Source of the DNA: Ruminiclostridium herbifermentans
Lineage (GTDB): Bacteria; Bacillota; Clostridia; Acetivibrionales; DSM-1351
Reading direction: 5' to 3'
Assembly (NCBI RefSeq): GCF_005473905.2
Contig: NZ_CP061336.1
Location: 434,001-498,000, forward strand
Length of the DNA stretch: 64,000 nt
Shown: positions 8,495-18,686 of the stretch, in pieces
Numbering within the stretch: the first letter of the stretch is position 1
Layout: each line of letters opens with the position of its first letter
Notes under the pieces: generated by a model
Told to the model about the DNA's origin: nothing
The model's input: the letters and a program-made list of their open reading frames with translations, nothing else
Databases searched by the model: none
Made by a program: the position numbers and the translations under genes

Positions 8495-8632
8495 ATAACT
8501 CATGAGGGAGTAGTTAGCACATATTAAATAATGTGTTTTAAGTCAACATCATGGCGTAATCGCTTGGCTTTAGATTAAATGACCAGACTCATGTGTAGAA
8601 TTGGCAAATGCCTTCTATGCATGAGTTTTTTT
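8495..8632 (+). promoter_or_regulatory. yybP-ykoY (Mn2+) riboswitch with terminator
   Basis: The leader of the P-type ATPase gene shows the conserved elements of the manganese riboswitch: GAGGGAGTAG at 8504-8513, AGTCAACATCATGG at 8541-8554 and CCAGACTCATG closing at 8593. CATGAG (8501-8506) pairs with CTCATG (8588-8593) as the aptamer base stem. The same 3' strand, ACTCATG (8587-8593), also pairs with CATGAGT (8620-8626) in a long terminator hairpin followed by seven T's. The two states exclude each other, so metal binding should prevent termination and turn the ATPase on. Confidence 0.85.
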
Positions 8633-8688
8633 GTGCATATGTGGGCAAGCTAATTTAAATAAAACAACATATAAGGGGGAAATGTATA

Positions 8689-11322
8689 ATGAAGTTTTAT
8701 TGCAGCGAAAAAGAAGAGGTATTAAAAGCTGTAAAAAGTAATGAAGGTGGTTTGACTTCGGCAGAGGCAGATAAAAGGCTTGCTGAGAATGGAAAGAACA
8801 AGTTGAAAGAGGGTGAAAAGGTTACTTATTTGCAGCGGTTTTTAGGGCAGCTAAAAGATCCAATGATAATTATTTTACTAGCAGCTGCAGTAGTTTCAGG
8901 ATTTACTGCTGCTTATTCAAATGAAGGTTTTACTGATGTAATAATTATTATGTCAGTTGTAATCATTAATGCTGTATTAGGAGTTTATCAAGAAAGTAAA
9001 GCCGAAAAGGCTATCGAGGCATTGCAGGAAATGTCTGCCTCAACTAGTAAGGTGCTCCGTGATGGTCAGATATCAATAGTGAAAAGTGAAGATATTGTTG
9101 TTGGCGATGTTATTCTTTTGGAAGCAGGAGATGCAGTTCCTGCAGACGGAAGAATTATTGAAAATGCAAGTATGAAAATAGAAGAGTCAGCACTCACTGG
9201 TGAAAGTGTTCCTGTCAATAAAATGATTGAAAGGCTTGGACTTGATGGTGTTGATGTAGCTTTAGGTGACAGAAAGAATATGGCATATATGGGGAGTACT
9301 GTTGTATATGGCCGTGGCAAAGCAGTTATTACAGCTACAGGTATGGATACAGAGATGGGTAAGATAGCAGATGCCATTACAAAAGCTGAACAGGGTCAGA
9401 CACCGCTTCAGATTAAGCTTTCTCAGCTAAGTAAAGTATTAAGCTATTTAGTCATTGGAATATGTGCTTTTATTTTTGCATTCAGCCTTATTCGTTCGGG
9501 GAATTTAAGTGGTGAAGTTGTTTTAGATACATTTATGATAGCGGTAAGCCTTGCAGTTGCAGCTATTCCAGAAGGTCTTGCAATGGTAGTTACTGTTGTG
9601 TTATCAATTGGTGTTACTAATATGTCAAAACGTAATGCCATTATAAGACGATTGACGGCAGTTGAAACCTTAGGATGTGCTGAGATTATATGCAGTGATA
9701 AAACAGGTACACTAACTCAAAATAAGATGACAGTTGTTGAACATTATGGTGATGATACAAAGCTATTAGCAAAGGCAATGGCATTATGTTCTGATGCTGA
9801 ACTAGACAGCAATAATGAAGCTACTGGTGAACCTACAGAATGTGCTCTTGTAAATTTTGCATATAATGAAGGTCTTCCAAAGCCACAGCTTAAAGTAAAT
9901 GCTCCTCGAATAGGTGAAGCGCCCTTTGACAGTATGCGTAAAATGATGAGTACAGTTCACAAAACCTCAGACGGTATCGTTCAGTACACAAAAGGAGCGC
10001 CAGATGAAATTTTGAAGCGCTGTAAAACCTATCTTAAGGATGGTAAAGTAATGCCTCTTGACGATGCTGCCATTAATGAAATAAAAAATGCAAATAAAAA
10101 CATGGCAAGCAATGCCCTTCGTGTACTTAGTGTAGCCCAAAGAAGTTATGACAAGGCTCCAACAGAATTTGAACCGGAAACACTTGAAAAGGATTTGACC
10201 TTTATAGGTTTGACAGGTATGATTGACCCAATTCGTTCTGAAGTAAAGGATGCCATTGTTGAATGTAAGAGTGCAGGTATTACGGCGATAATGATTACAG
10301 GTGACCATAGAGATACGGCAATTGCAATTGCTAAGCAGCTTGGTATTCTTGAAAATGAGTCACAGGCAATTACAGGTACTCAGTTAGATGGAATAAGTGA
10401 TGATGAACTTGAAAAAACAATTGGTAATTATAGGGTTTATGCACGAGTACAGCCTGAACACAAGGTAAGAATAGTTAATGCTTGGAGGAAAAAAGGAGCC
10501 ATTACTGCAATGACCGGTGATGGAGTTAATGATGCACCAAGCATAAAGAGTGCTGATATTGGTGTTGGTATGGGAATAACAGGAACTGATGTTACGAAGA
10601 ATGTTGCAGATATGGTACTTGCAGATGATAATTTTGCAACAATCGTAGGTGCTGTTGAAGAGGGAAGAAGGATTTATGATAATATCAGAAAAACAATACA
10701 GTTCTTATTAGGATCAAATATGAGTGAGGTATTAAGTATTTTCTTTGCAACCTTATGTGGGTTTGTTATTTTACAGCCTATACATTTACTATGGATTAAT
10801 CTCATAACTGATACCTTCCCTGCTCTTGCTCTTGGTATGGAGAAGGGCGAAGCTGATATTATGAAGAGAAAGCCTCGTTCATCAAAAGAGGGGATTTTTG
10901 CTAATGGACTTGGTGTGGATGTAGTTTATCAGGGAATACTAGTGGCAGCATTAACAATTATTGCGTATTTTGTTGGACATCGTATTGAATCAGGTGTATG
11001 GGAAGTAGCGCAGAGCGCCGATGGTATAACAATGGCGTTCTTAACATTAAGCTTTGCAGAAATTTTCCATAGCTTTAATATGCGCAGCCATAGAGGAAGT
11101 ATATTTAAGATTAACAATCAGAACTTGTTTTTATGGGGAGCGGGTATTGCCAGTCTTATTATGACAATGCTTGTTATCTACGTACCTTTTCTGGCAAATG
11201 CATTTAAATTTGAGCACATAAGCAGCATAGAATTTATGTATTCTGTCCTTATAGCAGCTTCTGTTATTCCGATTGTTGAAATAGTTAAAGCTATACAGCG
11301 CTTTGCTGCTAAGAATAAGTAA
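8689..11322 (+). CDS. P-type Ca2+/Mn2+-transporting ATPase
   Basis: An 877-residue P2A-type cation ATPase of the plasma membrane. It shows the N-terminal cation-ATPase domain, the TGES actuator loop (about residue 170), the phosphorylation site DKTGTLTQNK (Asp337), the ATP-binding KGAPDE motif, and TGDGVNDAP (from about residue 609). Transmembrane motifs PEGLAMVV (helix 4) and NLITDTFPALALG (helix 6) are those of calcium/manganese pumps, not of Cu or K pumps. Length is normal. The upstream manganese riboswitch indicates that it exports Mn2+ (or Ca2+ together with Mn2+) when the metal is in excess. A terminator follows the gene, so it is a single-gene transcript. Confidence 0.92.
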   Translation: MKFYCSEKEEVLKAVKSNEGGLTSAEADKRLAENGKNKLKEGEKVTYLQRFLGQLKDPMIIILLAAAVVSGFTAAYSNEGFTDVIIIMSVVIINAVLGVYQESKAEKAIEALQEMSASTSKVLRDGQISIVKSEDIVVGDVILLEAGDAVPADGRIIENASMKIEESALTGESVPVNKMIERLGLDGVDVALGDRKNMAYMGSTVVYGRGKAVITATGMDTEMGKIADAITKAEQGQTPLQIKLSQLSKVLSYLVIGICAFIFAFSLIRSGNLSGEVVLDTFMIAVSLAVAAIPEGLAMVVTVVLSIGVTNMSKRNAIIRRLTAVETLGCAEIICSDKTGTLTQNKMTVVEHYGDDTKLLAKAMALCSDAELDSNNEATGEPTECALVNFAYNEGLPKPQLKVNAPRIGEAPFDSMRKMMSTVHKTSDGIVQYTKGAPDEILKRCKTYLKDGKVMPLDDAAINEIKNANKNMASNALRVLSVAQRSYDKAPTEFEPETLEKDLTFIGLTGMIDPIRSEVKDAIVECKSAGITAIMITGDHRDTAIAIAKQLGILENESQAITGTQLDGISDDELEKTIGNYRVYARVQPEHKVRIVNAWRKKGAITAMTGDGVNDAPSIKSADIGVGMGITGTDVTKNVADMVLADDNFATIVGAVEEGRRIYDNIRKTIQFLLGSNMSEVLSIFFATLCGFVILQPIHLLWINLITDTFPALALGMEKGEADIMKRKPRSSKEGIFANGLGVDVVYQGILVAALTIIAYFVGHRIESGVWEVAQSADGITMAFLTLSFAEIFHSFNMRSHRGSIFKINNQNLFLWGAGIASLIMTMLVIYVPFLANAFKFEHISSIEFMYSVLIAASVIPIVEIVKAIQRFAAKNK

Positions 11323-11402
11323 TACAAGCTTCTTGGAAGAGGCTAAAAAGCAGTATAAATGAAAGTAGTAATCACATTAATAAATTTTAAGTTATAAGAA
11401 TG

Positions 11403-11448
11403 GAAACCAATTATAGCATTTGATTGTTATAGTTGGTTTCTTTCTCTT
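11403..11448 (+). terminator. Terminator of the P-type ATPase gene
   Basis: GAAACCAATTATA and TATAGTTGGTTTC form a stem with an 11-base interval, followed by TTTCTCTTT. It stands 80 bases after the stop codon. Confidence 0.75.
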
Positions 11449-11679
11449 TAAAGTAGAAATTGTCTCTTGATTAATTTACTCAAACTTAGCAATTATAATT
11501 TATAGCTGCACTAGAATTACTAATGATTTGCAAACAATATAATTCTAAAAAATGGTTAGTGCTTGCATGGTGTACTTTTGAATTTTGAGCCCATCAATGC
11601 TTTAAGATATTTTCCACAATCACCATCCATGGTTTATAGTGTGCTAGGCGTTGTTACAAAACAAGAAATATTACATAAA

Positions 11680-11928
11680 TTATTTCGTAAAATGGCTTAA
11701 CCAAAAACCTATACAAATTCCGACTGTTCCTAAAAGAAAAGAGTAAATAAATGAAATATGTGAATTGGATTTTCGAAGTGCTATGGAGTTCTTATAATAT
11801 AGTTCAGCATCAATTCTTGCCTTAGCTTTTGCAAGTTCAAGCATATACTCTGATACTTGCACCTCAGTTTTTAATTCTAAATTATGTAAATATTCCTGAT
11901 TCATTATTTCCATAAAATCATCCCCCAT
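11680..11928 (-). CDS. Small membrane-anchored protein, 82 aa
   Basis: A minus-strand gene whose 82-residue product has a charged, probably coiled-coil N-terminal part (MNQEYLHNLELKTEVQVSEY then MLELAKAKARIDAELYYK) and a single C-terminal membrane helix (FLLGTVGICIGFWL). A translation start at the inner ATG (MEIMNQ) is also possible. I do not recognise a family. It stands alone between the ATPase terminator and a long spacer. Confidence 0.5.
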   Translation of the reverse strand: MGDDFMEIMNQEYLHNLELKTEVQVSEYMLELAKAKARIDAELYYKNSIALRKSNSHISFIYSFLLGTVGICIGFWLSHFTK

Positions 11929-12692
11929 TATTATTAATATGATTTATAGGGACAAACATTACAAAATAATAAAAATAAATCAACTTTCGCTAATTAGAAT
12001 TTTATAGATGAGAGAGGATTATCAAATGTTTGCTGCCTAGATAAATATATTATTTAGTGATGGTTTATCTCAATGCTTAAGCTGTCTTTCAGCATTGCCC
12101 GTACATAGTTATTAGTGTGCTGGAATTAATATCGTGTTGGTAAATATACTGTCAACTTTGTTGATAAATATACTTTTAACTTGGCCTTTTATTTTACAAA
12201 AATATAAGGTATAATTGTCTAAGGAACAAAATAGTAGTTTTAAAAATATATCTAATTTAAACTATTTGTATTTGTCTGTTCCTCGTCAAATATTCAAATC
12301 AAAAGGTTCAATTAGTAATTAACTCAAACTTCTCATTTAGAAATGCTGCATAATCCATTACAGTATCAAGTGTTATAGCTATTATTATATTCATACAATT
12401 ACTACTTTTTATTAAGGACAAGTAGTTATATCATAACTTAAATATCCTATTTTCAAGAAAGTAAAGAAATACATTTAAAAGAAATTCAATTCTAATTGAC
12501 AGAAGTCTGACCATTCAGTGATTACAAGTACCTTATAAAGATTTTGAGAGATTAAAATATAATTTTGACAAATTTGATAAGCGCTTTGCGAACAGATATT
12601 TATGCACTAAAGTATTGCAATAAGCTTGTTTCAGTTTGTTTTATCTTGTTTAAAACTTAAAAATATAAAATATTTAAAGTTAAGAGGAATCT
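11929..12692. other. 760-bp intergenic region, no gene recognised
   Basis: AT-rich DNA with no reading frame that has a plausible ribosome binding site on either strand. TAAATATACT occurs twice at 12142-12175. No SOS box or riboswitch signature is evident before radC. Confidence 0.4.
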
Positions 12693-13370
12693 ATGGAAAA
12701 GAAACTACATGAAGGACATCGAAAAAGACTTAAAAAGAGATATTTAGCAGAGGGGATAGATGCCTTTGAGGACTATCAAGTGCTTGAACTGTTGCTTTTT
12801 TACTGTATACCTATGAGGGATACAAATGAACTGGCGCATAAAATGATAAGCCAATATGGTTCTTTGGCAGGTTTGTTTGAAGCTGATACAAAGGATATAT
12901 GTAAAAGATGTGGAGTTAGTGAAAATACTGCTATTCTTATTTCAATGATACCCTCATTATCAAGAAGATACCTCAAAGGTAAATGGGGAGAAAAGCCTTC
13001 TTTATGCAGCACAACCAAGGCAGGCGAATATGCAATAGCCTTATTTGCTGGAAGGACATATGAAGTGTTTTACGTAATTTGTTTGGATTCGCAGAACAGG
13101 GTAAATTATGCTTGCCTGCTGCATGAGGGCACATTAAATGAAGTGCCTGTATATCCTAGATTGGTAGTTGAATTGGTTCTGAGGCATCAAGCTAACAGCG
13201 TAATACTTGCACACAACCATCCTGGCGGAAGCCTAAATCCCTCGAAAGAAGATGTTGAATTGACAAAAAAAATAAAAGCAGCTCTTGAGCCTATATCAGT
13301 TTCAGTTGTTGATCATATTATTACAGCAGGCAACAGATATATGAGTTTTAAGGAGAGGGAGTTGTTATAG
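12693..13370 (+). CDS. radC: RadC family JAB-domain protein
   Basis: A 225-residue protein of the RadC (DUF2466) family. The N-terminal part has the helix-hairpin-helix-like region (EGIDAFEDYQVLELLLFY) and the C-terminal part is the MPN/JAB fold with the metal-binding motif AHNHPGGSLNPSKED. The family's cellular role is unsettled despite the DNA-repair name; many members sit near mobile DNA. Length is normal. It stands alone, with AAGAGG as a modest ribosome binding site before ATG. Confidence 0.9.
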   Translation: MEKKLHEGHRKRLKKRYLAEGIDAFEDYQVLELLLFYCIPMRDTNELAHKMISQYGSLAGLFEADTKDICKRCGVSENTAILISMIPSLSRRYLKGKWGEKPSLCSTTKAGEYAIALFAGRTYEVFYVICLDSQNRVNYACLLHEGTLNEVPVYPRLVVELVLRHQANSVILAHNHPGGSLNPSKEDVELTKKIKAALEPISVSVVDHIITAGNRYMSFKERELL

Positions 13371-13853
13371 GCATTTTTAGACTTCAGTTGCGGGGAAAGA
13401 TATTTCTGCTTGCTTTAAGTGTTTTTAACCACAATCTCAATAAATCATGGTTGGTGAGATGAAAAGGTCACTAAATCAATGACTAATTAAAGACTCGAGA
13501 GTGACCATGTACGCACTAGCTATAATTTAGATTTGTATCGGGTAACAAATAACATTGATTAGTTTGAAAAAGGCTAAACAAATACTACAATACTGACAAG
13601 GAATCTTTGGTAACAAAACAGCGATTTGCTTGAACACATAAAGATTTTGTGGTATTAGAGTTGAGTTAGTAATTGATAATTACATTACATACAAAATGTT
13701 GCAAATAATAACAATAAAATCTTAACGGAATAGTTATAATATGAAATAGCTATATAAGACAAAGAGAGAACACAATTCTTGATAATGCTGCTTATTAAAG
13801 GTATTCAATGCTGGTGAAGCTTTATTGTATAATCAAATGAGGATGGGAATTAC
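13371..13853. other. Intergenic region before the lipoprotein cluster
   Basis: About 480 bases without a supported gene. AGTTATAATATG at 13731-13742 may hold a -10 element for the following lipoprotein gene, but no good -35 partner is seen. Confidence 0.35.
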
Positions 13854-15113
13854 ATGTATAAAAAATATATTTATTTAGTATTGGTTGTAACATTGCTTAT
13901 TCTAAACACTGGTTGTGAAAAAAGAGGGACACCTAAACATATAAGTGCTCCAGACAATGTTCTTGAGGTCTATTATCTTGAGCAGGATAAGTCTATTAAT
14001 GATAGGGCATTAAATGAATTTAAGAAAGAACATAATGATATTAAAGTAATTGAAAAGTCTATACAGAATTCAGAAATTGAAGACTTTGCTTTAAAATTTA
14101 AGGCACAGCTTGCTGCTGGGACAGGCGCAGATATTCTATTTATGCCTATGTATTTATTGCCGCCTATTAGCAAATTATTTGACAGTGGAGTTCTATGCGA
14201 CCTCAATCCACTAATTGCTCAAGATAAATCCTTTAAAATTGAAGATTACAACCAAATAGTAATGGATTCATGTACCTATAATGGGAAAAGGTATATGATG
14301 CCCATTGACTATACTTTTTTCTATTTTTATACCTATAAGGCAGTTTTGGGTGATTTTAAGCTAAATACAATAAACTGGACCTGGGATGAACTGATAAATG
14401 CTGAAAAGGAGTATTTTAAAAAAGGAACAGGAGCAAGTAAATATTTCATTTCACCTTCTTTTGATTTTAGTGTTTTATTAATTGATTCAAAACCTTATGT
14501 AAATTACGAGCGTAAAATATCAGAATTTAATACACCTGAATTTATTAAACTGCTGAAAATTTACAAAACTATTGCTCCACTTGTTTGTCCCATTGAAGAA
14601 TACACAAGTCAAAATGAATTTGAAAAAATGGAAATGCTGAGTGTGCTTCAATCTAGTTTTTGTACTGGAGTAGGAGACAGCCTTGGCTTCAATGACTATA
14701 ATAAAGCGTTTGGCGAGGATGCAATAATTTTGCCATATCCCACTTTAGATGGTAAAGGAGATACTAATGCATGGGTTGACAGAATATTGGCCATTACCTC
14801 TAAGTGCAGATATAAACAAGAAGCTTTTGATTATATAGAGGGCATATTATCAAAAGAAAATCAAATGAGTGATAAATTGAATGTGCCAGTAAATAATGCC
14901 GCATTTAAAGAGCAGCTTGAGCTTGTTAAAATTATAAGACCAGATTCTCAGATTGAGGAACTTTTTAAAACTGTAAATAGCTGTTCATTTCTTGATGCAA
15001 GTGTGCTAGATATAATTAATAAAGAGCTTCCTGACTATTTAAACGGGAAAAAGTCAGCTGAGCAGATAGCTAAAGTAATTGATGAGAAGGTTTCATTGTA
15101 TTTGAATGAGTGA
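13854..15113 (+). CDS. Family-1 extracellular solute-binding lipoprotein
   Basis: A 419-residue secreted lipoprotein: lipid-attachment Cys in LILNTGCEKRG near residue 21, then a family-1 (sugar-type) solute-binding fold with the cluster's shared landmarks: AAGTGADILFMP, LCDLNPLI, YNGKRYMMPIDYTFFYFYTY, an ITSKCRYKQEAFDYI segment and the C-terminal stamp AEQIAKVIDEKVSLYLNE. Related proteins occur throughout this island. Family members deliver substrates to binding-protein-dependent ABC importers; the ligand here is unknown and a peptide-sensing or immunity role is possible given the context. No permease gene adjoins it. It is one of the better preserved copies. Confidence 0.85.
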   Translation: MYKKYIYLVLVVTLLILNTGCEKRGTPKHISAPDNVLEVYYLEQDKSINDRALNEFKKEHNDIKVIEKSIQNSEIEDFALKFKAQLAAGTGADILFMPMYLLPPISKLFDSGVLCDLNPLIAQDKSFKIEDYNQIVMDSCTYNGKRYMMPIDYTFFYFYTYKAVLGDFKLNTINWTWDELINAEKEYFKKGTGASKYFISPSFDFSVLLIDSKPYVNYERKISEFNTPEFIKLLKIYKTIAPLVCPIEEYTSQNEFEKMEMLSVLQSSFCTGVGDSLGFNDYNKAFGEDAIILPYPTLDGKGDTNAWVDRILAITSKCRYKQEAFDYIEGILSKENQMSDKLNVPVNNAAFKEQLELVKIIRPDSQIEELFKTVNSCSFLDASVLDIINKELPDYLNGKKSAEQIAKVIDEKVSLYLNE

Positions 15114-15148
15114 TTTAGACGTTAAAGACTTGTTTATCAATTGAAACT

Positions 15149-15238
15149 GAGTTGCCCAAATTTATAAAGGGAAGCAGAACCGCAGAAGAAACAGCTAAAA
15201 TTATTGATGGACGAGTATCAATTTGTTTAAATGAATAA
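15149..15238 (+). pseudogene. 3' remnant of a solute-binding lipoprotein gene
   Basis: Thirty codons (ELPKFIKGSRTAEETAKIID then GRVSICLNE and stop) match the C-terminal end shared by all solute-binding lipoproteins of this island. Nothing upstream of it is in frame, so this is the tail of a lost copy between two intact genes. Confidence 0.8.
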
Positions 15239-15304
15239 AATGTGAGAGCCCCCTATAACTAAAACACTGATAATATTGAAAAATTGAAAGAAAGGAATGC
15301 AGCA

Positions 15305-16672
15305 ATGAAAATAATAAATTATAAAGTAAAAAATTATATAGCCGTTTTATTATTAATAATAGCATTTGTGCCAATTACATCTTGTTCAAATGAAGAGGCT
15401 GTACGTGATGAAAGCAAAGCTAAAGAATCAAAGGCAGAAATAAAAATAGATGTTATGAAAAATGAACATTATTTGCTTGCAGCAATTTCGGAATTTAATG
15501 AGACTCACGATAATGTACGCATTAGTTATGATGATTTAATTAATTTTAATGAGGAATATAGAAATAAGTACATCACCAGTTTAGCTGTAGGTGAAGGACC
15601 AGACATACTAAGAATTGAGCCTCGATTATTTGTTGCAGTTAATAAGATGGTTAATTCAGGAATATTTTATGATTTGAATAAGTTAATTGATAAAGATAAG
15701 GACTTCAAGCTTTCAGATTATAACCAAAAGGTACTGGAGAGCGGGGTATTTAACGGCAAAAGGTTTTATATACCTTTAGGGTATGACTTTAGTACTTTTT
15801 TTGTAAAGGGAGGGACATTAAAAGAGAATGGCTTTACTACGGAAGGTCCTAACTGGACACTAGCAAACTTTGCAGATGAGGCATATTCGTATACGCAGAA
15901 AAATAAGGGAAAAGGGTTTATTGTAACTTGGGATTTTGCTTTAAGCGATATAGTTAAAATTAGTGGAATAAACTTTATTGACTATGTAAAGAAGGATGCG
16001 AAGTTTGATTCTTCAGAATTTATAGAGTTAATAAATATTTATAAAAAGCTAAATTCTACAGTGATATTAGCAAAAGATGTTTCTGCTAGTTACACAGGAA
16101 GTGAGGATCTCCTTGAGATAAGTACAGTCTGCCCTGAATTTGAGAATGGTACTGCCCTAATAATGGATAACAGTGTAGCTTCCCCCATGTGGTTTAGGGA
16201 CTTTATTAACCAAAAAACCAATTTATATTTGTTCCCTCAATATACAAGTAAGAAAACCATTTTGCTAGAACCTATGGTGTCTTTAGCTATTAATTCAAAA
16301 TGTATACATAAGGACGAAGCGTATGAATTTATTAAATTATTACTGTCAGATGAGTATCAAAGTATCAGCATTATGAAAAGAGATTTTCCATACATTCCGG
16401 TTAATACAAAGGCTTATTTAAATAACGTAAATTGTTTTATAAGCAATCTAGGTGACCAAGCAGTTGAGGAGATTTATGACCGAGAAAAAAGAAAGCTGCA
16501 AGTAGAAGCACAGCTAAAGGAAATAGATAGTATTAGCATATGTGATACTGTAGATGCTCAAATCTACAATATTATGGACAGTGAGGTAAAAGCTTTTATT
16601 GATGGGAAGTATAGCGCAGAACAGACTGCAAAGATTATTCAGGATAAGGTAATGCTTTATTTGAATGAGTGA
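15305..16672 (+). CDS. Family-1 extracellular solute-binding lipoprotein
   Basis: A 455-residue lipoprotein. The signal peptide ends with PITSC, then come the family-1 solute-binding landmarks: VGEGPDILRIEPRL, FYDLNKLIDKDKDFKLSDYN, NGKRFYIPLGYDFSTFF, AINSKCIHKDEAYEFIKLLL and the closing AEQTAKIIQDKVMLYLNE. It is most like the lipoprotein at 41314, including the NGFTT segment and the C-terminal ICDTVDAQIY, so the two are recent duplicates. I prefer ATG 15305 (after AAAGGAATG) over an upstream in-frame TTG. Ligand unknown. The gene is followed directly by a decayed copy. Confidence 0.85.
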   Translation: MKIINYKVKNYIAVLLLIIAFVPITSCSNEEAVRDESKAKESKAEIKIDVMKNEHYLLAAISEFNETHDNVRISYDDLINFNEEYRNKYITSLAVGEGPDILRIEPRLFVAVNKMVNSGIFYDLNKLIDKDKDFKLSDYNQKVLESGVFNGKRFYIPLGYDFSTFFVKGGTLKENGFTTEGPNWTLANFADEAYSYTQKNKGKGFIVTWDFALSDIVKISGINFIDYVKKDAKFDSSEFIELINIYKKLNSTVILAKDVSASYTGSEDLLEISTVCPEFENGTALIMDNSVASPMWFRDFINQKTNLYLFPQYTSKKTILLEPMVSLAINSKCIHKDEAYEFIKLLLSDEYQSISIMKRDFPYIPVNTKAYLNNVNCFISNLGDQAVEEIYDREKRKLQVEAQLKEIDSISICDTVDAQIYNIMDSEVKAFIDGKYSAEQTAKIIQDKVMLYLNE

Positions 16673-16696
16673 TGAAGAGTATTTTTCTCAACTATA

Positions 16697-17656
16697 AGTA
16701 TTTATGATGGAAAGAGATATTTACTTCCTATTGATTATACTTTGTTGATTTTTTACACTACTAAAAGTGTTTTATATAAAAATGGTATACAAATTGATAA
16801 GGATAATTGGAACTGGGATACCATGATAGAGGTGTCAAGCAAATTCATTGATAGAAACAAAGGAACAGAGATATATTTGTTTGAATCAGATTTGGATGCT
16901 GCTCCATATTTTAATCAATTCGTGCAGGGAAGCGAAGTTAAGTTTTATGACATCAACAGCAAAAAATCAAATTTCAATTCTGCAGATTTCACTGAATTAC
17001 TAAAGGTATATAAAGAAAAAATATATCCTGCTATATGTCCTGCAGAGCTTCAAAAAAATTTTGATGTTACTAGGACGGATTTGTTAGAAAGTGGTAAAGT
17101 AATAATGAAGAATAGTGGTGCTTTTGGCTATGGGAACGTACAGGAACTATGTCTAAATAATTCATTTTAATAAGAAATTTTTGGGTGAGGATATGGAGGT
17201 GTATCCAATACCAGCTTTTAAAACGAAAAAAGCTGTAAATTCTATTCCATATGATGCTTTTGGTATAAATTCTAAATGTAAATATAAAAAAGCTGCTTTT
17301 GAGTATATAAAGAAGCTTTTATCAGAAGAATTTTATAAACAATACTATAATTATAATCACTATGCAACTGTAAATAATGCGGCCTTTGAAGAGGAATTAT
17401 CATATTATTCTGACAACTCAAAAGGTTTTGGTACTTTTAGCAGTGAAAAAGGACCTTTCGAAATAATAGCAATACCTGAAAAACTCTCTAATCAATTAAA
17501 GAGTACAATAGCTAATATGCATAAATGTGAATTTACATTTGTTGGAATTAGAAGGATTGTTAAGGATGACTTAAAGAAGTAATTGGAGGGGAAATAACGG
17601 CTGAACAATGTGCCAAATCTATAGATGATAGATGCATTATATACCTTAATGAATAG
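16697..17656 (+). pseudogene. Decayed solute-binding lipoprotein gene
   Basis: The middle and end of another family copy remain, starting at SIYDGKRYLLPIDYTLLIFY; the signal peptide and first domain are gone. The frame is broken near 17165 (stop after ELCLNNSF, continued as NKKFLGEDMEVYPIPAFK in another frame) and again near 17580, after which GEITAEQCAKSIDDRC and IIYLNE complete the usual C terminus. Three lesions make a functional product unlikely. Confidence 0.85.
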
Positions 17657-18303
17657 AGTAAGAATCTAAACGTAGATATAATTGACAGTGTACGAGTTTA
17701 GCTATTAAATGCAAATCGAAAGAAATCAATAATGCATTTGGGCTTCTGAAGTGTGTTTTTCAGATACGATAAATTACCAACACTGTAAACATGTTATCAA
17801 ATGATATAGAGCAAAATTAAAGCAATAATATTGCTTCAATTCTATTTTTAATGCTATATATAGAGTTTGTATTACATGTAAATGTTAAAATTTTAAAAAA
17901 ATGTAAGGAAAAGGTTGAAAGTATTTGTAACAAAAGTTATAATACTAGTATAAAAATTAAGAAATATAAAATAAATTAAAAAATTTTAGGATTATTATGG
18001 CAAATGGATAAATATAAACAAATGGTGTACTTTGGACTAATTAATAGGGATTTTGATACTGTAATCAAATTTTTTCAGTTACTATTGTTCTTTATTTTAT
18101 TTGAGCAAGTAGTAGACTTGTTTAAGACAAAACGCTTTTCTTACAAATCTCATATGCTTCAAAACACTTTACTAAATTAAAAATACACTAATGATTTTCT
18201 AAATAACAATTAATGTTACTTAGAATTCATATAGAACCATTTAAAGTGATTATGGCCATGATTTACATTTGAAATGGAAAATAATTTGAGAGGAGGTTAT
18301 TGT
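17657..18303 (+). other. Leader region of RiPP unit A
   Basis: About 650 bases with no gene. A strong promoter lies at 17915-17943, giving the first precursor gene a 5' leader of about 350 bases whose function is not evident. Confidence 0.4.
17915..17943 (+). promoter_or_regulatory. Promoter of RiPP unit A
   Basis: TTGAAA at 17915-17920, 17-base spacer, TATAAT at 17938-17943. The spacer begins GTATTTGTAA; the same ten bases follow a TTGATT hexamer before the double lipoprotein gene (27495-27510). Confidence 0.6.
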
Positions 18304-18468
18304 ATGAATAAGTTACGTAAAAAAATGATTACAGAAACAGAAACTTTAGAGGCATATGCAGCAAATTGTTACTCAACATGTTATTATAATTGCTCTGGTC
18401 CATGTCACTCTCATGTAACTGCTGGTTATACTGCAGAGTACAACAGTAACAATTATTACTCAAAATAA
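18304..18468 (+). CDS. Cys-rich RiPP precursor peptide A (CLI_3235-like)
   Basis: A 54-residue precursor. The leader MNKLRKKMITETETLEAYAA resembles the second precursor at 24237 (K-L-x-K-K then ETLE-[AS]-Y). The core holds four Cys at residues 22, 26, 30 and 34, spaced exactly C-x3-C-x3-C-x3-C, followed by a Tyr/Asn/Ser-rich tail. This fits the clostridial Cys-rich peptides (CLI_3235 type) modified by CcpM. ATG 18304 is chosen because AGGAGG stands seven bases upstream; an in-frame start at 18274 lacks one. A hairpin follows before the maturase gene. The modification may be thioether bonds formed by the radical SAM enzyme, but this is inference. Confidence 0.85.
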   Translation: MNKLRKKMITETETLEAYAANCYSTCYYNCSGPCHSHVTAGYTAEYNSNNYYSK

Positions 18469-18575
18469 CTCCAATATTAGTAATGAATACATAGAAGCAT
18501 TAGCAATAGTAATTGCTGAGTATGAGAGTGTGAATCTACTGAAAGTACTGACTAGCAGTAATGATTTGTGGAATA

Positions 18576-18619
18576 AGATATCATCCGTTAGAAGATTTAC
18601 TTTTCAACGGATGATATCT
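18576..18619 (+). terminator. Hairpin between precursor A and maturase
   Basis: AGATATCATCCGTT (18576-18589) and its exact complement (18606-18619) form a 14-bp stem with a 16-base loop. No T-run follows, so it may act as a 3' stabiliser or partial terminator that makes precursor mRNA more abundant than maturase mRNA. Classification as terminator is tentative. Confidence 0.6.
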
Positions 18620-18686
18620 ATATAATAACAAGTAACTTTCTCTATAGATGAATATATCTCAACACAAATGACTTTAAGGAGGAACT

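Noticed and set aside
11929-12692. SOS (LexA) box before radC
   Set aside because: GCGAACAGATATTTATGC near 12587 lacks the second half of the Firmicutes box CGAAC-N4-GTTCG.
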